DNA of 36,966 bases from Acidobacteriota bacterium. GTDB lineage: Bacteria > Acidobacteriota > Terriglobia > Terriglobales > Acidobacteriaceae. This document shows, in pieces, positions 17,434-25,422 of this stretch. The stretch's first letter is position 1, and every line of letters starts with the position of its first letter. The stretch covers positions 1 through 36,966 of the forward strand of contig QIAH01000350.1 in assembly GCA_003225465.1 (NCBI GenBank). Reading direction: 5' to 3'. The notes below the pieces were generated by a model. It searched no databases and was not told where the DNA came from. It was given only the letters and a program-made list of their open reading frames with translations. A program made the translations under genes and the position numbers.

Positions 17434-18258
17434 CTATTCCTTCAGGTCGACATGCTCGACTGAATCCACAGGATGGCCCAAGAAGTTCGGTCCCATCCGC
17501 CGGAATTTTTCGGCCGAGTCGGTCGCGAAAAAACGTAAGGTAGGCTGTCCAGCAGGCCCCTGCGCCGAGCTTACACAAATCTCTGCGATCTTCCCAGACA
17601 CGGCATAGGCGGTGGAGTGCGCGGAATCCACGATGCTCACGTGCGGGGGTGCGACCCGCCGCAACAGCGGCTTGATCAAGGGATAATGAGTGCATCCCAA
17701 CACGAGCACGTCCGCACCCTGAAAGCCATCGCCGAACGCATCCTGCAAGTAAATACGCGCAACCTGCTCGGTGACAGCGTGCTCGACCCATCCTTCCTCG
17801 ACTAACGGCACCAGCAGCGGACACGCTTTTTCACGGGCTTCAATCGCGCGCCGCTGCAGCGCTTTGAGATACGCGTGGCTACTGACCGTCGCTTCGGTGC
17901 CGATGACGACCACCCGCCGGTTCTTGCTGGCAGCGGAGGCCTGCTCTGCTCCAGGCTCAACCACGCCAATGACGGGTACGTGCACAGCGCCCGTGATCTG
18001 ATCGAGCGCAAGCGCAGTTGCGGTGTTGCAGGCGATAACAAGCAAATTCGCGCCTTGCCTCTCCAAAAAATGCGTGGCTTCGACAGCGTAGCGGGCGACG
18101 GTCTCAACCGATTTCGATCCGTATGGGAGACGCGCCGTGTCGCCGAAGTAGAGATAGTCGGCACCCGGAATTAGAGCGACCAGTTCCTTGAGCACGGTGA
18201 GGCCACCGAAGCCCGAGTCGAACACTCCGATGGTGGGTCTGGGCGCGAGAGGATTCAT
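17434..18258 (-). CDS. murI: Glutamate racemase
   Basis: 274 residues, the usual length. It converts L-glutamate to D-glutamate for peptidoglycan precursors in the cytoplasm without a cofactor. The N-terminal IGVFDSGFGGLTVLKEL supplies the active-site Asp-Ser. The two catalytic cysteines lie in IACNTATA (about residue 75) and LGCTHYPL (about 187). YFGDTARLPYG is also diagnostic. The gene stands alone, with repeat elements on both sides. Confidence 0.97.
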   Translation of the reverse strand: MNPLAPRPTIGVFDSGFGGLTVLKELVALIPGADYLYFGDTARLPYGSKSVETVARYAVEATHFLERQGANLLVIACNTATALALDQITGAVHVPVIGVVEPGAEQASAASKNRRVVVIGTEATVSSHAYLKALQRRAIEAREKACPLLVPLVEEGWVEHAVTEQVARIYLQDAFGDGFQGADVLVLGCTHYPLIKPLLRRVAPPHVSIVDSAHSTAYAVSGKIAEICVSSAQGPAGQPTLRFFATDSAEKFRRMGPNFLGHPVDSVEHVDLKE

Positions 18259-18334
18259 CGTTCCAGTTCATCATAAAGGAAATCGGAAAAGGAACCTGTA
18301 GCAGGTATGGTTACGAAGGTGACGAAAGATCTTC

Positions 18335-18408
18335 CCACCACAGAGACACAGAGACACAGAGAACGCGCAAATGCTTTCTCTGTGACTCTGTGTCTCTGTG
18401 GTGAAAAC
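18335..18408. repeat. Long hairpin element CACCACAGAGACACAGAG ... CTCTGTGTCTCTGTGGTG
   Basis: The left arm (18336-18363) and right arm (18376-18403) are inverted copies over about 27 bases with one mismatch, separated by CGCGCAAATGC. The whole unit lies in the 304-base gap between murI and the iron-operon ATPase. It is the best of three copies in the window. The element has no coding capacity; it looks like a non-autonomous palindromic repeat. Confidence 0.8.
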
Positions 18409-18468
18409 AAGATTGCACGAGAGTTGGGCGACGTTGCTCTTTCGCGGTTCGGACCACAACGCTTTGCG

Positions 18469-18555
18469 GTAGCGCCGGCGTCTCGCCGGCACTCGGGCGC
18501 GCGTTCCATCGGCGCGTCCAGGCAACAGCCGATGCCGGCAGGATGCCGGCGCTAC
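18469..18555. repeat. GTAGCGCCGGCG inverted-repeat element
   Basis: GTAGCGCCGGCGTCTCGCCG at the left and its inverted counterpart TGCCGGCAGGATGCCGGCGCTAC region at 18533-18555 match at 20 of 23 positions. Inside each arm GCCGGC repeats make smaller hairpins, and GGCGCG also recurs inverted. It ends 8 bases before the ATPase stop, so it may act as the transcript end of the iron operon. Confidence 0.75.
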
Positions 18556-18562
18556 CTGGTGC

Positions 18563-19789
18563 TTAAACTCCGGCGCGTTCGGAAAGCGCTGCTCCATCCT
18601 CGACGAACTTCTTGCCTTCGCAGCATGGTCCCGGCGGAATGGGGGCGCCGTGTGGACAGGTCCGAGGGTGCCCGAGGAACGAGCAGATTTTGTCCGTAGC
18701 GCCGGGCGAGAGGATGTGCTCAAACTTGCAGGCCTGCTGCTCGATTTCCGATTCGCTGTCCATGGCGAGGCTATCGGTGAAGAGGCGCTCAGCCAGGCGA
18801 TGGCGGCGGATGATGCTGCCCGCCCGGTTGCGTCCTCGCGGCGTGAGCGTGACCACCGCGCTCCCGTCCGTCGAGAAGATGCCTTCGGGCCGCATGGCAT
18901 CGTGGCAGGGGTTCACGAACGGCTTATGCGCGTGGGCTTCGGGCGGATGCGGTGTCGATGTCACTAGCCCGAGTTCCGCCATCTTTTCGACGGCGATGCT
19001 GACGGGCAAGGCGCCGTGCACGTCCATATGTTCGACCTCGGCCAACTCGCCGTGTTCTTCGAGCACCCATAATTCTTCGAGAATCTCATCGAACTGCTCC
19101 TCGTCGGCCATCGAGAAAACTTCCTGGGCGGCGATCTTGCCATGATGCAATTCAATGCGGCGGTCGGCGAGACGCGCGACCACCGGGTCGTGCGTCACCA
19201 TCACAATCGTGCGTCCCTGCTGATGGAATTCGCGCAACAGGCGCAGGACGATTTCTTCGTTCTGCGCGTCGAGGTTGCCGGTAGGCTCGTCGGCCAGGAT
19301 GATTTTCGGATCGTTAATGAGGGCGCGGGCGATGCAGACGCGCTGCTGCTCGCCTCCGGAAAGCTGCGACGGCACATGATGGCAACGATCTTTCAGGCCA
19401 ACCCGCTCCAGGGCTTCAAGAGCTTCTTTCTCATCGGTCATGCTGTGGAAGTATTGCGCGAGCATGACGTTTTCGACGGCGGTCAGGTAGGGGATGAGGT
19501 GAAATTGCTGGAACACGAAGCCGATCTTTTCTGCGCGCACGCGATTCAATTCAACCGCGGAAATGCTGGCCACGTTCTGGCCGTCGAGCCATATCTCGCC
19601 AGTGGTGGGCCGGTCGAGGCACCCGATCAGATTCACCAACGTGGATTTCCCGGAGCCTGACGGACCCATGATCGACACCCACTCTCCCGGTGCGACGGTA
19701 AGAGAAAAATCGTCCAGCGCCTTGATGCTGCCGCCGTTCTCCTCGGCCTTGGCCGGATACAGGCGACTGACGTTGATGAGCTTGATCAC
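18563..19789 (-). CDS. ABC transporter ATPase fused to a DtxR-type metalloregulator domain
   Basis: 408 residues, GTG start. Residues 1-222 are a complete LolD/MacB-class ATPase: Walker A GPSGSGKS (42-49), signature LSGGEQQR (143-150), Walker B IILADEP (163-169), switch His200. Residues 228-390 match a DtxR/IdeR protein: winged-helix start [29 protein letters not shown], wing [11 protein letters not shown], then [12 protein letters not shown] and [12 protein letters not shown]. By eye His330, Glu334, Cys354, Glu357 and His358 match DtxR metal ligands His79, Glu83, Cys102, Glu105 and His106; Met10 and His98 positions are Glu. A His/Cys-rich insert (about 278-305) splits the wing, and the tail has GHPRTCPHG and PGPCC. 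The ATPase half should energise the two upstream permeases. The start is 2 bases after the permease stop. The fusion is unusual, and its DNA-binding helix looks shortened. Confidence 0.9.
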   Translation of the reverse strand: MIKLINVSRLYPAKAEENGGSIKALDDFSLTVAPGEWVSIMGPSGSGKSTLVNLIGCLDRPTTGEIWLDGQNVASISAVELNRVRAEKIGFVFQQFHLIPYLTAVENVMLAQYFHSMTDEKEALEALERVGLKDRCHHVPSQLSGGEQQRVCIARALINDPKIILADEPTGNLDAQNEEIVLRLLREFHQQGRTIVMVTHDPVVARLADRRIELHHGKIAAQEVFSMADEEQFDEILEELWVLEEHGELAEVEHMDVHGALPVSIAVEKMAELGLVTSTPHPPEAHAHKPFVNPCHDAMRPEGIFSTDGSAVVTLTPRGRNRAGSIIRRHRLAERLFTDSLAMDSESEIEQQACKFEHILSPGATDKICSFLGHPRTCPHGAPIPPGPCCEGKKFVEDGAALSERAGV

Positions 19790-19791
19790 CT

Positions 19792-20946
19792 TTACTCTCC
19801 CTTCAAGATGATAGCTGGTTGCACGCGACGCAGGAGCGACATAGGCACGATGGCGGAAAGCAGCGCAACCGCAATGCTTCCGGCGAGCACAATGGGCAGC
19901 ACGCTTAAGCGCGGTACCACGACCGCGTTGAAATTCACGCGGCCGATCCAGGCAGCGATCCCGATGCCGATAACGAATCCAAGCAACGCACCGACCGCGC
20001 CCAGAGCGGCTGCTTCTGCAGCGAAAAAGCCGCTGATCAGGCGTTCGGATGCGCCCAGAGCTTTCATGATCGCAAAATCGCGGCGCCGGTCAAAGACCCA
20101 TCCAGTCAAAGTGGCGAGCACACACAACGCCGCCGTCAGGATGATCAGGGTGGCTGCCGCGTAAAGGGTGGCCCGGGTTTTGCCGAGCACACGCGCTTCG
20201 CCTTCGACGATCTGCCGCACTGGCCGGACGTCTGCGTTCGGAAAAGTCTGGGCAAGACGATTCACGACGGCATTCAGTTCTTCAGACGAGCCGTTGGCGG
20301 CAACTTCGATGGTGGAGGGCTGGACGCCAGTCCACGCTGCGAAATCACTCATGGGCAAGTACACCCGGCTGTCCTCCGCGGCGCCGGTCTGCAGCGTGCC
20401 CGTGGGGGTCAGATGAACGGTGTGCCCCTGGAAGCTGAGATCGAACGGCTTGCGTTCGGGCGAGACTACCGGGAGGGCGCGCATGCCGACCAAAGCCTCG
20501 CCCGTAGCGGAAGGCCAGGCGCTTACCGACCACCAGCGATCGAGTCTCTGCACGCGCTCGAAGTCCGTGCCCGCCACCACGACGGATTGTCCAGCAGGGG
20601 TGCGCGCGACCACATAGGCAAACGGAACGGCCATGCCGCGACCCCCAAGCACGCTCTCCACTTTGCTGATGGCGTCAGGTGGAAGGAAAGCGCCATCTTT
20701 GCCCACGACCACCACGTTTGCACCGTAGCTGCGGAATTCTTTGCGGAGCTTGGCCTGCACGTCGACGTACAGATTCATCATCGCGGTGGCGACCGCCGCG
20801 GCTACGACCATGGCGAGCAATGCGGAAGCCGCGCGGCCCCGGCGCACCACGGCCGCGCGCAGCAGCATGCGTAAGAACATGGAGGCATGCGGGGCGGCGG
20901 CCCGGCGCTCGGCTACGCTTTGTGGAGTTCGCGGCACCGTGCTCAT
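19792..20946 (-). CDS. FtsX/MacB-type ABC permease of the iron operon (second)
   Basis: 384 residues. One N-terminal membrane segment (ASALLAMVVAAAVATAMM), a periplasmic domain of about 200 residues beginning LRKEFRSYGANVVVVGKDG, then three C-terminal segments with the FtsX motif RRRDFAIMKALGASERLI. FtsX-type permeases often act as mechanotransmitters rather than channels. The ATG overlaps the stop of the first permease gene (ATGA, 20943-20946). In context it matches Cj1662 of the Campylobacter FTR1/P19 iron system. The N-terminal 22 residues are polar, and the ATG for MFLRMLL (codon 23) is an alternative start. Confidence 0.85.
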   Translation of the reverse strand: MSTVPRTPQSVAERRAAAPHASMFLRMLLRAAVVRRGRAASALLAMVVAAAVATAMMNLYVDVQAKLRKEFRSYGANVVVVGKDGAFLPPDAISKVESVLGGRGMAVPFAYVVARTPAGQSVVVAGTDFERVQRLDRWWSVSAWPSATGEALVGMRALPVVSPERKPFDLSFQGHTVHLTPTGTLQTGAAEDSRVYLPMSDFAAWTGVQPSTIEVAANGSSEELNAVVNRLAQTFPNADVRPVRQIVEGEARVLGKTRATLYAAATLIILTAALCVLATLTGWVFDRRRDFAIMKALGASERLISGFFAAEAAALGAVGALLGFVIGIGIAAWIGRVNFNAVVVPRLSVLPIVLAGSIAVALLSAIVPMSLLRRVQPAIILKGE

Positions 20947-22202
20947 GCGTCGCCTCGAAGCGCAAAGACCGGATCAAACTGCACGGCGCGGCGGATCGCG
21001 GCGGCGCTGCCCGCAAAAGTCACGATCACCGCAATGGCCATGATCACCGGAAACAGCACCGGCTGAATCGTGATCTGAGAATCGAAAATCGAGCGACCGA
21101 TGCGATGCGCCAGCCACGACCCCGCAAAGAAGCCGACCAGTCCGCCCAATAACGCCAGCAACGTGCTTTCGGCAAAGAACAACGCCGCGACGGCGACGTT
21201 TCCCGCGCCCAGGGCTTTCATGAGGCCAACTTCACGGCGCCGCTCGAAAATAGCCGTTGCCATCGCCGCCGAAACCGCCAAGGCCGAGGCGAACAGCGCC
21301 GCCAGCGTGATCAGCAACATCAGTCCCTGGATGCGCGATAGCACCGTGCCTTCATTCTGTGCAACCTGCCGAATCTGTTCGGCGTGCGAATGGGGAATCG
21401 CTTCCTGCAACTGGTAAGCGATGGATTGCGCGTACGGGGAGCAGTACCAGCGATCCCAGACTTCGCCGCTCATGCTCTTCGGATCGCGGCGCGCGAGGGC
21501 GTCTTCCGGCTTGGTCAGCGCACTGACGTACACCCTGCGCACGGCGTCCGGCTTGCCCAGAATTTGCTGCGCGACGTGCAGGGGAGCAACCACCTGCTCG
21601 TCCTCTGCTCCACCGGTCGAGAGTACTCCAGCAACGTGATGAGCCTGACCGGCAATCTCGACAGTGTCTCCGGCCTGCTCATTGAGCTTGCGCGCAAGGT
21701 GTTCGCCCAATAACACGTCTTCGGAATCATCGGCCGGCCAGGAACCCTGGATTCTCCACCAGGGATGCGTGTTGCGCACGCCGGTCGTGAACTGATCCTT
21801 GCCGAAGTTAAGTTTCTTCGCGAAATAGGTGCCGACGAGCGTCGTTTGCTGGCCGGAGCTGCCGAGCGAAACATTCACGGGCAGCATCGGGGAGAATCCA
21901 AGAATGTTGTTCCGCCAGAAAGTGCCTTTGATTTTCGGCAGGTCGGCTTCGTTCAGGAAATTGCCATCACTGGGCGGCTTGAGGTTCACGCCGCCGATTT
22001 CGACGTCAAGCGTGTCTTCCTGCGGGCTGACCAGCAGGTTGGCGCCGTAGCTGCGCAGCTCACGATTGATTTTGTCCCCAATGTCAGTGGCCACGGCGAT
22101 CATCGCGGTCGCAATGGCGACACCCAAGGTGATAGCGATGCCGGCCAGCAGTTTGCGCCGCTTCTGCCGACGAAACGATTCATAGAGGAGACGGGCGAAC
22201 AT
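20943..22202 (-). CDS. FtsX/MacB-type ABC permease of the iron operon (first)
   Basis: 419 residues. An N-terminal membrane segment after RRQKRRKLLAGIAITLGVAI, a MacB-like periplasmic domain beginning LRSYGANLLVSPQ, and three C-terminal membrane segments with RRREVGLMKALGAGN. A WYCSPYAQSIAYQLQEAIP stretch lies before the second membrane segment; its Cys could be functional, since partner systems in other bacteria contain thioredoxins. It starts 3 bases after the FTR1 stop. Both permeases share the SYGAN motif, so they likely arose by duplication and work as a heterodimer with the downstream ATPase. Confidence 0.87.
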   Translation of the reverse strand: MFARLLYESFRRQKRRKLLAGIAITLGVAIATAMIAVATDIGDKINRELRSYGANLLVSPQEDTLDVEIGGVNLKPPSDGNFLNEADLPKIKGTFWRNNILGFSPMLPVNVSLGSSGQQTTLVGTYFAKKLNFGKDQFTTGVRNTHPWWRIQGSWPADDSEDVLLGEHLARKLNEQAGDTVEIAGQAHHVAGVLSTGGAEDEQVVAPLHVAQQILGKPDAVRRVYVSALTKPEDALARRDPKSMSGEVWDRWYCSPYAQSIAYQLQEAIPHSHAEQIRQVAQNEGTVLSRIQGLMLLITLAALFASALAVSAAMATAIFERRREVGLMKALGAGNVAVAALFFAESTLLALLGGLVGFFAGSWLAHRIGRSIFDSQITIQPVLFPVIMAIAVIVTFAGSAAAIRRAVQFDPVFALRGDA

Positions 22203-22205
22203 GAG

Positions 22206-23453
22206 CTATTTCTGGAAAAAGCGGGTCTGGGCCGCGACGTCGGCTTCCTTGATGATCACCGCGTCCGCGGTCGTTTCCGCCTTCAGCGGGATGGGATTGC
22301 AGCCGCCTGGCGTGCCGACCGATTGAGGATTAATGGGCGCGGCGCAGTTCTTGCAGACCACTCCGCTGGTCCCTTTGTAAAAACCCACGGAACCGCAGAT
22401 CTCGCACGCATCGAGCACGGTCGCTATCTTGCCGTCGGGCTTCTGATAAAGCCAGAAGCGCACGTCCACGCCGTTTTCCGCGGCCTGGTAGAAGTGGATG
22501 TCGCCGTCGGAAACCTGATTGAGTGGGATGGAAGCCTGGCCATTCACGAACGCAATCTCGGCCGCCTTCTGGGGCGCGCTCAGACTCTTGGCGTAGATGA
22601 ATTCCGCCGTGACCAGCATGATGAACAGGAACGAGCTGACGTAAACCGAACCCATCCACAGGCGCTCGCGGCGCGCGCTCCAGACAGCCTTGCGACGCTC
22701 GGCCGGGGTCGTGGGCGCGGGCGCGGGTTGGCGCGACTTCACTTCGAAAAGCACCATCAGCGCGGCCAGCGCGAAGATCGTGATGAAGAAGAACACGTCG
22801 TTGCGAACGATCGGGCCGATCAGCGCCATTTCCTGCTTGGAAGAGGGAAGTACGCCATTCTCCGAAAGTTCATGCAGGCCGCTGATGATCAACTGCGCGG
22901 CCACGAACCACAGGATTACGGTGGTCACACGGAAAAATTTCTGCAGGTTGATGCGCACGCTCCCCTTCACGAACATCACGCCGAAAGCGATCGCGGCGAC
23001 CACTCCCAGCAGGGTACCCAGGAAGCCCAGGAGTTCGGTCGAGTTCAGGGTGACCGCAGAGAGGATCAGCACCGTCTCCACACCCTCTCTCATGACCATC
23101 AGGAAGACAAAAAGGAACACTCCAATGCGGGAGCTTTGGCTGGCCAGGGATTCAAGTTTGCCTTCAATTTCTCCCTTCATCTTCTTGCCAGTGCGCATCA
23201 TGAAGATGATCATGGTGATGACGAAGAAGGCCGCCGCCAGCATGACCCAGCCCTCAACGACGTCTTCGTTGAGGTGCAAACGCGAGACCAGGACGGCAAC
23301 GCCAATGCTGCCCACGAACGCCGCCCCCAGGGCTGCAAAGACGGATTTCCGGAGGTCGCTGCGGCCGATCTTGGTCAGGTAGGCGAGGGTAATGCCTACG
23401 ATCAGGGCCGCTTCGACCCCCTCGCGGAGCGTGACTATGAAGGCCTGCAGCAT
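22206..23453 (-). CDS. FTR1-family iron permease with C-terminal DUF2318-type domain
   Basis: 415 residues. The first part is an FTR1/EfeU permease with two REGVE iron-handling motifs (residues 10-14 and 122-126) in membrane helices and seven or so membrane segments. After a further membrane helix (about 275-295) comes a periplasmic domain (about 300-415) with CEIC (350, 353), CKNC (367, 370) and GGCNPIPL (Cys385). This is the pattern of DUF2318 proteins, which may bind Fe-S or haem-like cofactors or metal. In Campylobacter these are two genes (Cj1658 and Cj1660); here they are one. Role: high-affinity iron uptake across the inner membrane. First gene of the operon, preceded by a Fur-like operator. 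Confidence 0.92.
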   Translation of the reverse strand: MLQAFIVTLREGVEAALIVGITLAYLTKIGRSDLRKSVFAALGAAFVGSIGVAVLVSRLHLNEDVVEGWVMLAAAFFVITMIIFMMRTGKKMKGEIEGKLESLASQSSRIGVFLFVFLMVMREGVETVLILSAVTLNSTELLGFLGTLLGVVAAIAFGVMFVKGSVRINLQKFFRVTTVILWFVAAQLIISGLHELSENGVLPSSKQEMALIGPIVRNDVFFFITIFALAALMVLFEVKSRQPAPAPTTPAERRKAVWSARRERLWMGSVYVSSFLFIMLVTAEFIYAKSLSAPQKAAEIAFVNGQASIPLNQVSDGDIHFYQAAENGVDVRFWLYQKPDGKIATVLDACEICGSVGFYKGTSGVVCKNCAAPINPQSVGTPGGCNPIPLKAETTADAVIIKEADVAAQTRFFQK

Positions 23454-23476
23454 AACTAGAAGTGCACCTTAGATTT

Positions 23477-23497
23477 TGAAAATGAATTTCAATTTCA
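23477..23497 (-). promoter_or_regulatory. Fur-box-like operator upstream of the FTR1 operon
   Basis: Two overlapping 7-1-7 palindromes offset by 6 bases: TGAAAATGAATTTCA (23477-23491) and TGAATTTCAATTTCA (23483-23497), each 6 of 7 symmetric. Bases 23478-23496 match the 19-base Fur consensus at 13 positions by my count. It lies 24-44 bases before the FTR1 ATG, in an AT-rich island. Iron-dependent repression is the natural reading. A DtxR-type site would look different. Confidence 0.6.
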
Positions 23498-23580
23498 ACT
23501 TTATAAGGATAGCTGTTTGCCGCGGGATGCGTCAACGCGTGAAATCACCCGCGCACGTGATCTCGATCACACAGAGGGGG

Positions 23581-24267
23581 TTACAGGCGCCGCAGAAAAC
23601 GCTGCGCCGCTTCCAGTTGTGGAAACACCTTCTCTTCGGCCCGGAATTCCGCGGAGTGAACGCAGCGTCGGCTGCCCTTCAGCTTCACCGGATGCCTCAG
23701 GTGGAGCATCTCGTGATAGACGATGTACTCGACGGCGTAGCGGGGAACGGCAGGATGGTCGAAGATGCGGCTGACGACAATCGCGTTGTGGGCTGGATCG
23801 TAGTGGCCGAGCAGATTGCGGGCCCGACCCTGGCTCCAGCTCATCTGCGGGCGCGCCTGCATGCCTCCAAAAAAGCGCAGGTTCAAATCTTCAAAGATCG
23901 CTTCGAGATCATAGACGCGTCCCTGTGCTGAGGCGATTCGCTTGCGCCCGCGCACCTGGCGCACGAGATGCGCCTTGTGCCGGATTTCATGGCTGTGCAC
24001 ATAGCGGCGGTAGCGAGTGGCGTGTGAGCGCTCAATGGGCTTACGGTACATCTTCGCCAGCAAAATATGAGCGAGGGCCCGCAGCACAGGCTCCGGGGCA
24101 CCTTCGAGCAGATCAGAGAGGCGCACGTGCAGTTTTCCTTCGCGCAGACGGATCGTGTTATTCACGTTGGCAAAGGCAAAGAATTCAACGGTGAGCGGGG
24201 GCAGGGAGGAGCCGGGGCGCAGTTCGCGGAAACTCTGCTGGAAGATTGCGACAATCCCGTCTCTCAC
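23581..24267 (-). CDS. SprT/YgjP-like zinc metalloprotease
   Basis: 228 residues, GTG start, no signal peptide. The metal site is YHEMLHLRHPV (HExxH near residue 178) with a likely third ligand in CVHSAEFRAEE. The preceding YDPAHNAIVVSRIFDHPAVP and the Trp in MSWSQGRARNLLG fit SprT-like or YgjP/WLM-type metallopeptidases. The N-terminal half (VNNTIRLREGKLHVRL ... LAHILLAKMYRKP) is a helical region I cannot name. A role in cleaving DNA-protein crosslinks or in general proteolysis is possible from the family, unproved here. It lies 127 bases upstream of FTR1 on the same strand. Confidence 0.8.
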   Translation of the reverse strand: MRDGIVAIFQQSFRELRPGSSLPPLTVEFFAFANVNNTIRLREGKLHVRLSDLLEGAPEPVLRALAHILLAKMYRKPIERSHATRYRRYVHSHEIRHKAHLVRQVRGRKRIASAQGRVYDLEAIFEDLNLRFFGGMQARPQMSWSQGRARNLLGHYDPAHNAIVVSRIFDHPAVPRYAVEYIVYHEMLHLRHPVKLKGSRRCVHSAEFRAEEKVFPQLEAAQRFLRRL

Positions 24268-24450
24268 CTTGAGGGGTAGGGTAGCACGATTCGGAATTTG
24301 ATTCGGGAACTTGCGTTAGTAATTGAGGCAACCGGGAGACGGCGTTACTCCAAGCGTGCAGAAGGTATCCTGGTTTCTTTCCACGAACTCAGAGCGGCGA
24401 TAGAGCCGCGGGCTTCCTCGACGCGGTCGTTGAAACGGTTGCCGAACGGG

Positions 24451-24981
24451 TTACGGCTTCTTGCGGTGCCTCCAGATCTCGTCCTGTTCTGTCAGCATCT
24501 TGCGATGCTCGTCGACGGCGCTATCGACGGTCTCGATGGCGCTGGACAGCACGAATTCGTACTCATTCGCTTCTTCTTTTGAACTGCGCGGGTCGCCTTT
24601 GATCGCGCGCAGCTTAGCCTGAAATTCGTTGTCGCCCTCGATCACCACCTTCAGAGCCTTGCGCAGATCGGCCTTGCGTCCCTCAAAGTTATCGAGATTG
24701 TCGTTCAGTTCGTTGTAAATGGTCAGGAATTCTTCCAGCAGGGCGTGAGTCTGGCGAGCGCGATCGGTAATCTTCGGGTCCGAGCGCATCTGTTCGAGCT
24801 TCACCAGGCGAGCACGCGCGAACGCGACATACAACTTCATGCGGGGCTCGGCTTCCATGGCGGCATCGCGCAACTGATCGATCTCGGCGGGTGTGAGCGG
24901 ATCAGAACGGTGTTGCGCGAACGCCGGCAGCGCGAGACACAACAGCAAAGACATGCAGAAAAGATTTCGAAGTACGCTCAT
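24451..24981 (-). CDS. Secreted helical protein of unknown function
   Basis: 176 residues. A signal peptide (LFCMSLLLCLALPAFA) is followed by a wholly helical, charged protein (ARARLVKLEQMRSDPKITDR ... DNFEGRKADLRKALKVVIEG). No enzymatic motif is visible. It overlaps the upstream gene by ATGA (24978-24981) and so belongs to an operon with two other secreted proteins, after uvrA. I do not recognise the family; similar proteins appear to be acidobacterial. It probably acts in the periplasm. Confidence 0.75.
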   Translation of the reverse strand: MSVLRNLFCMSLLLCLALPAFAQHRSDPLTPAEIDQLRDAAMEAEPRMKLYVAFARARLVKLEQMRSDPKITDRARQTHALLEEFLTIYNELNDNLDNFEGRKADLRKALKVVIEGDNEFQAKLRAIKGDPRSSKEEANEYEFVLSSAIETVDSAVDEHRKMLTEQDEIWRHRKKP

Positions 24982-25415
24982 CTGGGATTCTTCCCGAACA
25001 TCCGGCTGAGCAGGTCGGTGCGGATCTTGTCGAGGGTCTCCACGGCGGATTGCACGGAAGCCTGGTCTTCGAAGGGAAGCGTACGCTTGATGTCGCTGAG
25101 GCGATGCGACATCTTCCGCATAGCGATTTCAGTGTTCTTGAGGTGGTGTCCGGTCTGCCCCGCGGATTCACTGGCCTGCTGGGCGTAGGAGATTACGTCG
25201 TGAATCGCGGCTTCCGCCTCTGCGGTCTTCCCGTCCGTATAGAGCTTGTTGGACGCTTCCACCTGGCGCTCCGCGATTTGGATGCAAAGACTGGTTCGCT
25301 CGTCCGGCTTGGCGTGTTCGACGCGCGCCTTCAGTTCCTCGAGCGAGAGTTCCTTCGCCAACGCGCCAGTGACCGCTGCGAGCAAGGTGATGCCGAGAAT
25401 GAGCGAGTTTCGCAT
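24978..25415 (-). CDS. Secreted helical protein of unknown function
   Basis: 145 residues from ATG 25415, which opens a signal peptide (MRNSLILGITLLAAVTGALA). TTG 25437-25439 would add 8 residues and overlap the previous gene. The mature part is helical (SLEELKARVEHAKPDERTSL ... YAQQASESAGQTGHHLKNTE). It starts 7 bases after the TPR gene and overlaps the next gene by four bases. The two small secreted proteins share size and helical make-up and may interact. No known domain is evident. Confidence 0.73.
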   Translation of the reverse strand: MRNSLILGITLLAAVTGALAKELSLEELKARVEHAKPDERTSLCIQIAERQVEASNKLYTDGKTAEAEAAIHDVISYAQQASESAGQTGHHLKNTEIAMRKMSHRLSDIKRTLPFEDQASVQSAVETLDKIRTDLLSRMFGKNPR

Positions 25416-25422
25416 GCGTGAT

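Noticed and set aside
18335-18408. CRISPR-like array
   Set aside because: The repeated ACACAGAG units are short, adjacent and form one palindrome; there are no spacers and no cas genes.
21765-23459. Long open frame (564 codons) on the plus strand
   Set aside because: It is the antisense of the FTR1 gene and part of the first permease. The translation is Arg/His/Asp-rich without any domain, as expected for a GC-rich shadow frame.
24298-24582. 94-codon plus-strand frame
   Set aside because: It mostly overlaps the secreted helical protein gene on the other strand, and has no ribosome binding site or recognisable features.
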